Assembly (NCBI GenBank): GCA_017983635.1
Contig: JAGOBA010000002.1
Span: forward strand, 496,001 to 560,000
Source of the DNA: Alphaproteobacteria bacterium
Lineage (GTDB): Bacteria; Pseudomonadota; Alphaproteobacteria; Micropepsales; Micropepsaceae
Direction: 5' to 3'
Length of the DNA stretch: 64,000 bases
Shown piece after piece: positions 63,018 to 64,000 of this stretch; position 1 is the stretch's first letter; each line of letters opens with the position of its first letter. A program made the position numbers and the translations under genes. The notes under the pieces were generated by a model. That model worked only from the letters and a program-made list of their open reading frames with translations, was not told the origin of the DNA and ran no database searches.

Positions 63018-64000
63018 ATGAAACCGGTACCCGGAATTTTGGACATCGACCCGTACGTCGGCGGCCGCGCCAGTGCCGGCGGGGCCACGCGCATCTTTAA
63101 GCTTTCGGCGAACGAAACGCCCTTGGGGGCAAGCCCGAAGGCTGTGGCCGCGTTCAAGGCCGCCGCCGATAACCTGCATCTTTACCCTGAAGGCAGCGCC
63201 GCCGAACTCCGCCGCGCGATCGGCGAGGTGTTCGACCTTAGCCCCGACCGCATCGTCTGCGGCAACGGCTCCGACGAGATATTGCACTTACTCCCGCAGA
63301 TCTATGCCGGCCCCGGCGACGAAGTTCTGTTCAGCGAGCACGGCTTCTTAGTCTACCGGATCGCCGCCCTCGCCGCGAGTGCGACGCCTGTCGCTGCGCC
63401 GGAGCCCAACCTGGTCACCGACGTTGACGAACTCTTAAAGCGCGTGACCTCCCGCACGAAGATTGTCTTCGTCGCCAATCCGAACAACCCGACCGGCAGC
63501 TACAACACCCGCGCCGAGTTGCATCGCCTCCACGCGGGTCTTCCGAAAGATTGCCTGCTGGTGATCGACGCGGCCTACGCCGATTACGTCAACCGCAACG
63601 ACTACGACAGCGGTCTCGAACTCGCGGCAACAACAGAGAACACTGTCATGACGCGGACGTTCTCGAAGATCCACGGTCTTGCCGCGTTGCGCGTCGGTTG
63701 GGCTTACGGATCGGATGCCGTCGTCGATGCGTTAAACCGCATCCGAGGGCCCTTCAACGTCTCGACTGCCGGTCAAGCCGCCGCCATCGCCGCCATCGGC
63801 GACAAGGCGTTCGTGGCCGAAGCCGCAGCCTATAATGAGAAGTGGCTGCACTGGCTGGCGGAACGCATCACAGCCACCGGTTTGAAGGTGCGCTCCAGCG
63901 TCGGGAACTTTCTCTTGATCGAATTCGATGCGACCGGCGCCAAGACCGCGCCGAGGGCCGACAAGCTTCTGATCGAGCGCGGTGTGATCCTTCGCGGTGT
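63018..64000 (+). CDS. hisC: Histidinol-phosphate aminotransferase, 5' part
   Basis: The gene starts with ATG at 63018 and stays open to the right edge; about 327 residues are present. It is a class I/II PLP aminotransferase with [56 protein letters not shown] and the PLP-Lys217 in [18 protein letters not shown]. It makes L-histidinol phosphate in histidine synthesis; in many Alphaproteobacteria such genes lie beside cyclohexadienyl dehydrogenase (tyrA/tyrC) and also serve aromatic amino acids, but the downstream gene is outside the window. Confidence 0.94.
   Translation, partial: MKPVPGILDIDPYVGGRASAGGATRIFKLSANETPLGASPKAVAAFKAAADNLHLYPEGSAAELRRAIGEVFDLSPDRIVCGNGSDEILHLLPQIYAGPGDEVLFSEHGFLVYRIAALAASATPVAAPEPNLVTDVDELLKRVTSRTKIVFVANPNNPTGSYNTRAELHRLHAGLPKDCLLVIDAAYADYVNRNDYDSGLELAATTENTVMTRTFSKIHGLAALRVGWAYGSDAVVDALNRIRGPFNVSTAGQAAAIAAIGDKAFVAEAAAYNEKWLHWLAERITATGLKVRSSVGNFLLIEFDATGAKTAPRADKLLIERGVILRG

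Noticed and set aside
1..64000. tRNA or rRNA genes, CRISPR arrays, transposases or integrases
   Set aside because: Both strands were read for conserved tRNA arms, regular direct repeats and mobile-element proteins; none was seen. A tRNAscan or covariance search was not possible.

Overview
The window looks like a chromosomal segment of a high-GC alphaproteobacterium. Pointers are a DUF2794 gene, metX-metW, a ccmABCD block, olsB-type ornithine-lipid synthesis, a hemW/LpoA-like/rsmI/yraN/gshB neighbourhood, and dnaKJ with grpE-hrcA-rph-rdgB nearby. The order or family cannot be fixed from the sequence alone. Packing is very dense: most neighbours on one strand are separated by a few bases or overlap (ATGA or TGATG). 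Five convergent pairs share the same four bases for both stop codons, and two divergent pairs share a CATG for both start codons. I saw no rRNA, tRNA, CRISPR array, IS element or phage genes.

Layout. 1-5.8 kb: end of a zincin-like metallopeptidase gene, thpR, tas, and an arylesterase divergent from a YbbA/YbbP-type ABC exporter. 5.9-7.6 kb: two tandem Bax-inhibitor-1 membrane proteins, each followed by a terminator. 7.6-12 kb: a TPR protein, a large perfect inverted repeat, DUF2794, an O-methyltransferase, an alpha/beta hydrolase, and an SDR whose ribosome binding site lies inside a terminator-like hairpin. 12-16.6 kb: a four-gene Gld-like ABC cluster. 16.7-20.2 kb: a DUF1223 thioredoxin-like protein and aconitase. 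20.4-23.6 kb: a crotonase-family enzyme and ccmABCD for cytochrome c maturation. 23.7-27.3 kb: MarR, Nudix, a lipoprotein, an EI24/CysZ-like protein, adenosine kinase and hisE. 27.4-32.0 kb: a metal (probably zinc) uptake and allocation block, znuC-znuB-znuA followed by a CobW GTPase and a WD40 protein. 32-39.1 kb: dnaJ and dnaK, two small secreted or membrane proteins, grpE, hrcA and rph. 39.1-45.1 kb: rdgB, hemW, an LpoA-like lipoprotein, rsmI, yraN, a BON lipoprotein and a SirB1-type protein. 45.1-51.7 kb: an accessory stretch with VapBC, orphan membrane and secreted proteins, a small-ORF/TetR operon, Nudix, a PcfJ-family protein and decayed sequence. 51.8-64 kb: gshB, comM-like ATPase, orphans, a hybrid histidine kinase, ampG, olsB, a methyltransferase, metW-metX, and the start of hisC.

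Working together: DnaJ, DnaK, GrpE and HrcA form the Hsp70 system and its repressor in neighbouring transcription units. The znu genes, the CobW GTPase and the WD40 protein form one co-directional block. MetX and MetW are translationally coupled for methionine synthesis. CcmA-D form the haem-export part of cytochrome c assembly; ccmE, F and H are not in the window.

Most distinctive features: (1) a palindromic repeat lies in frame inside rdgB, and a sister copy next door contains the hemW start codon; (2) a 35-residue membrane peptide gene with an excellent ribosome binding site is coupled to a TetR gene behind paired inverted repeats; (3) the SDR gene starts directly after a terminator hairpin that contains its Shine-Dalgarno sequence; (4) a perfect 27-bp inverted repeat spans 9005-9127; (5) the 45-52 kb accessory stretch interrupts an otherwise housekeeping gene block.
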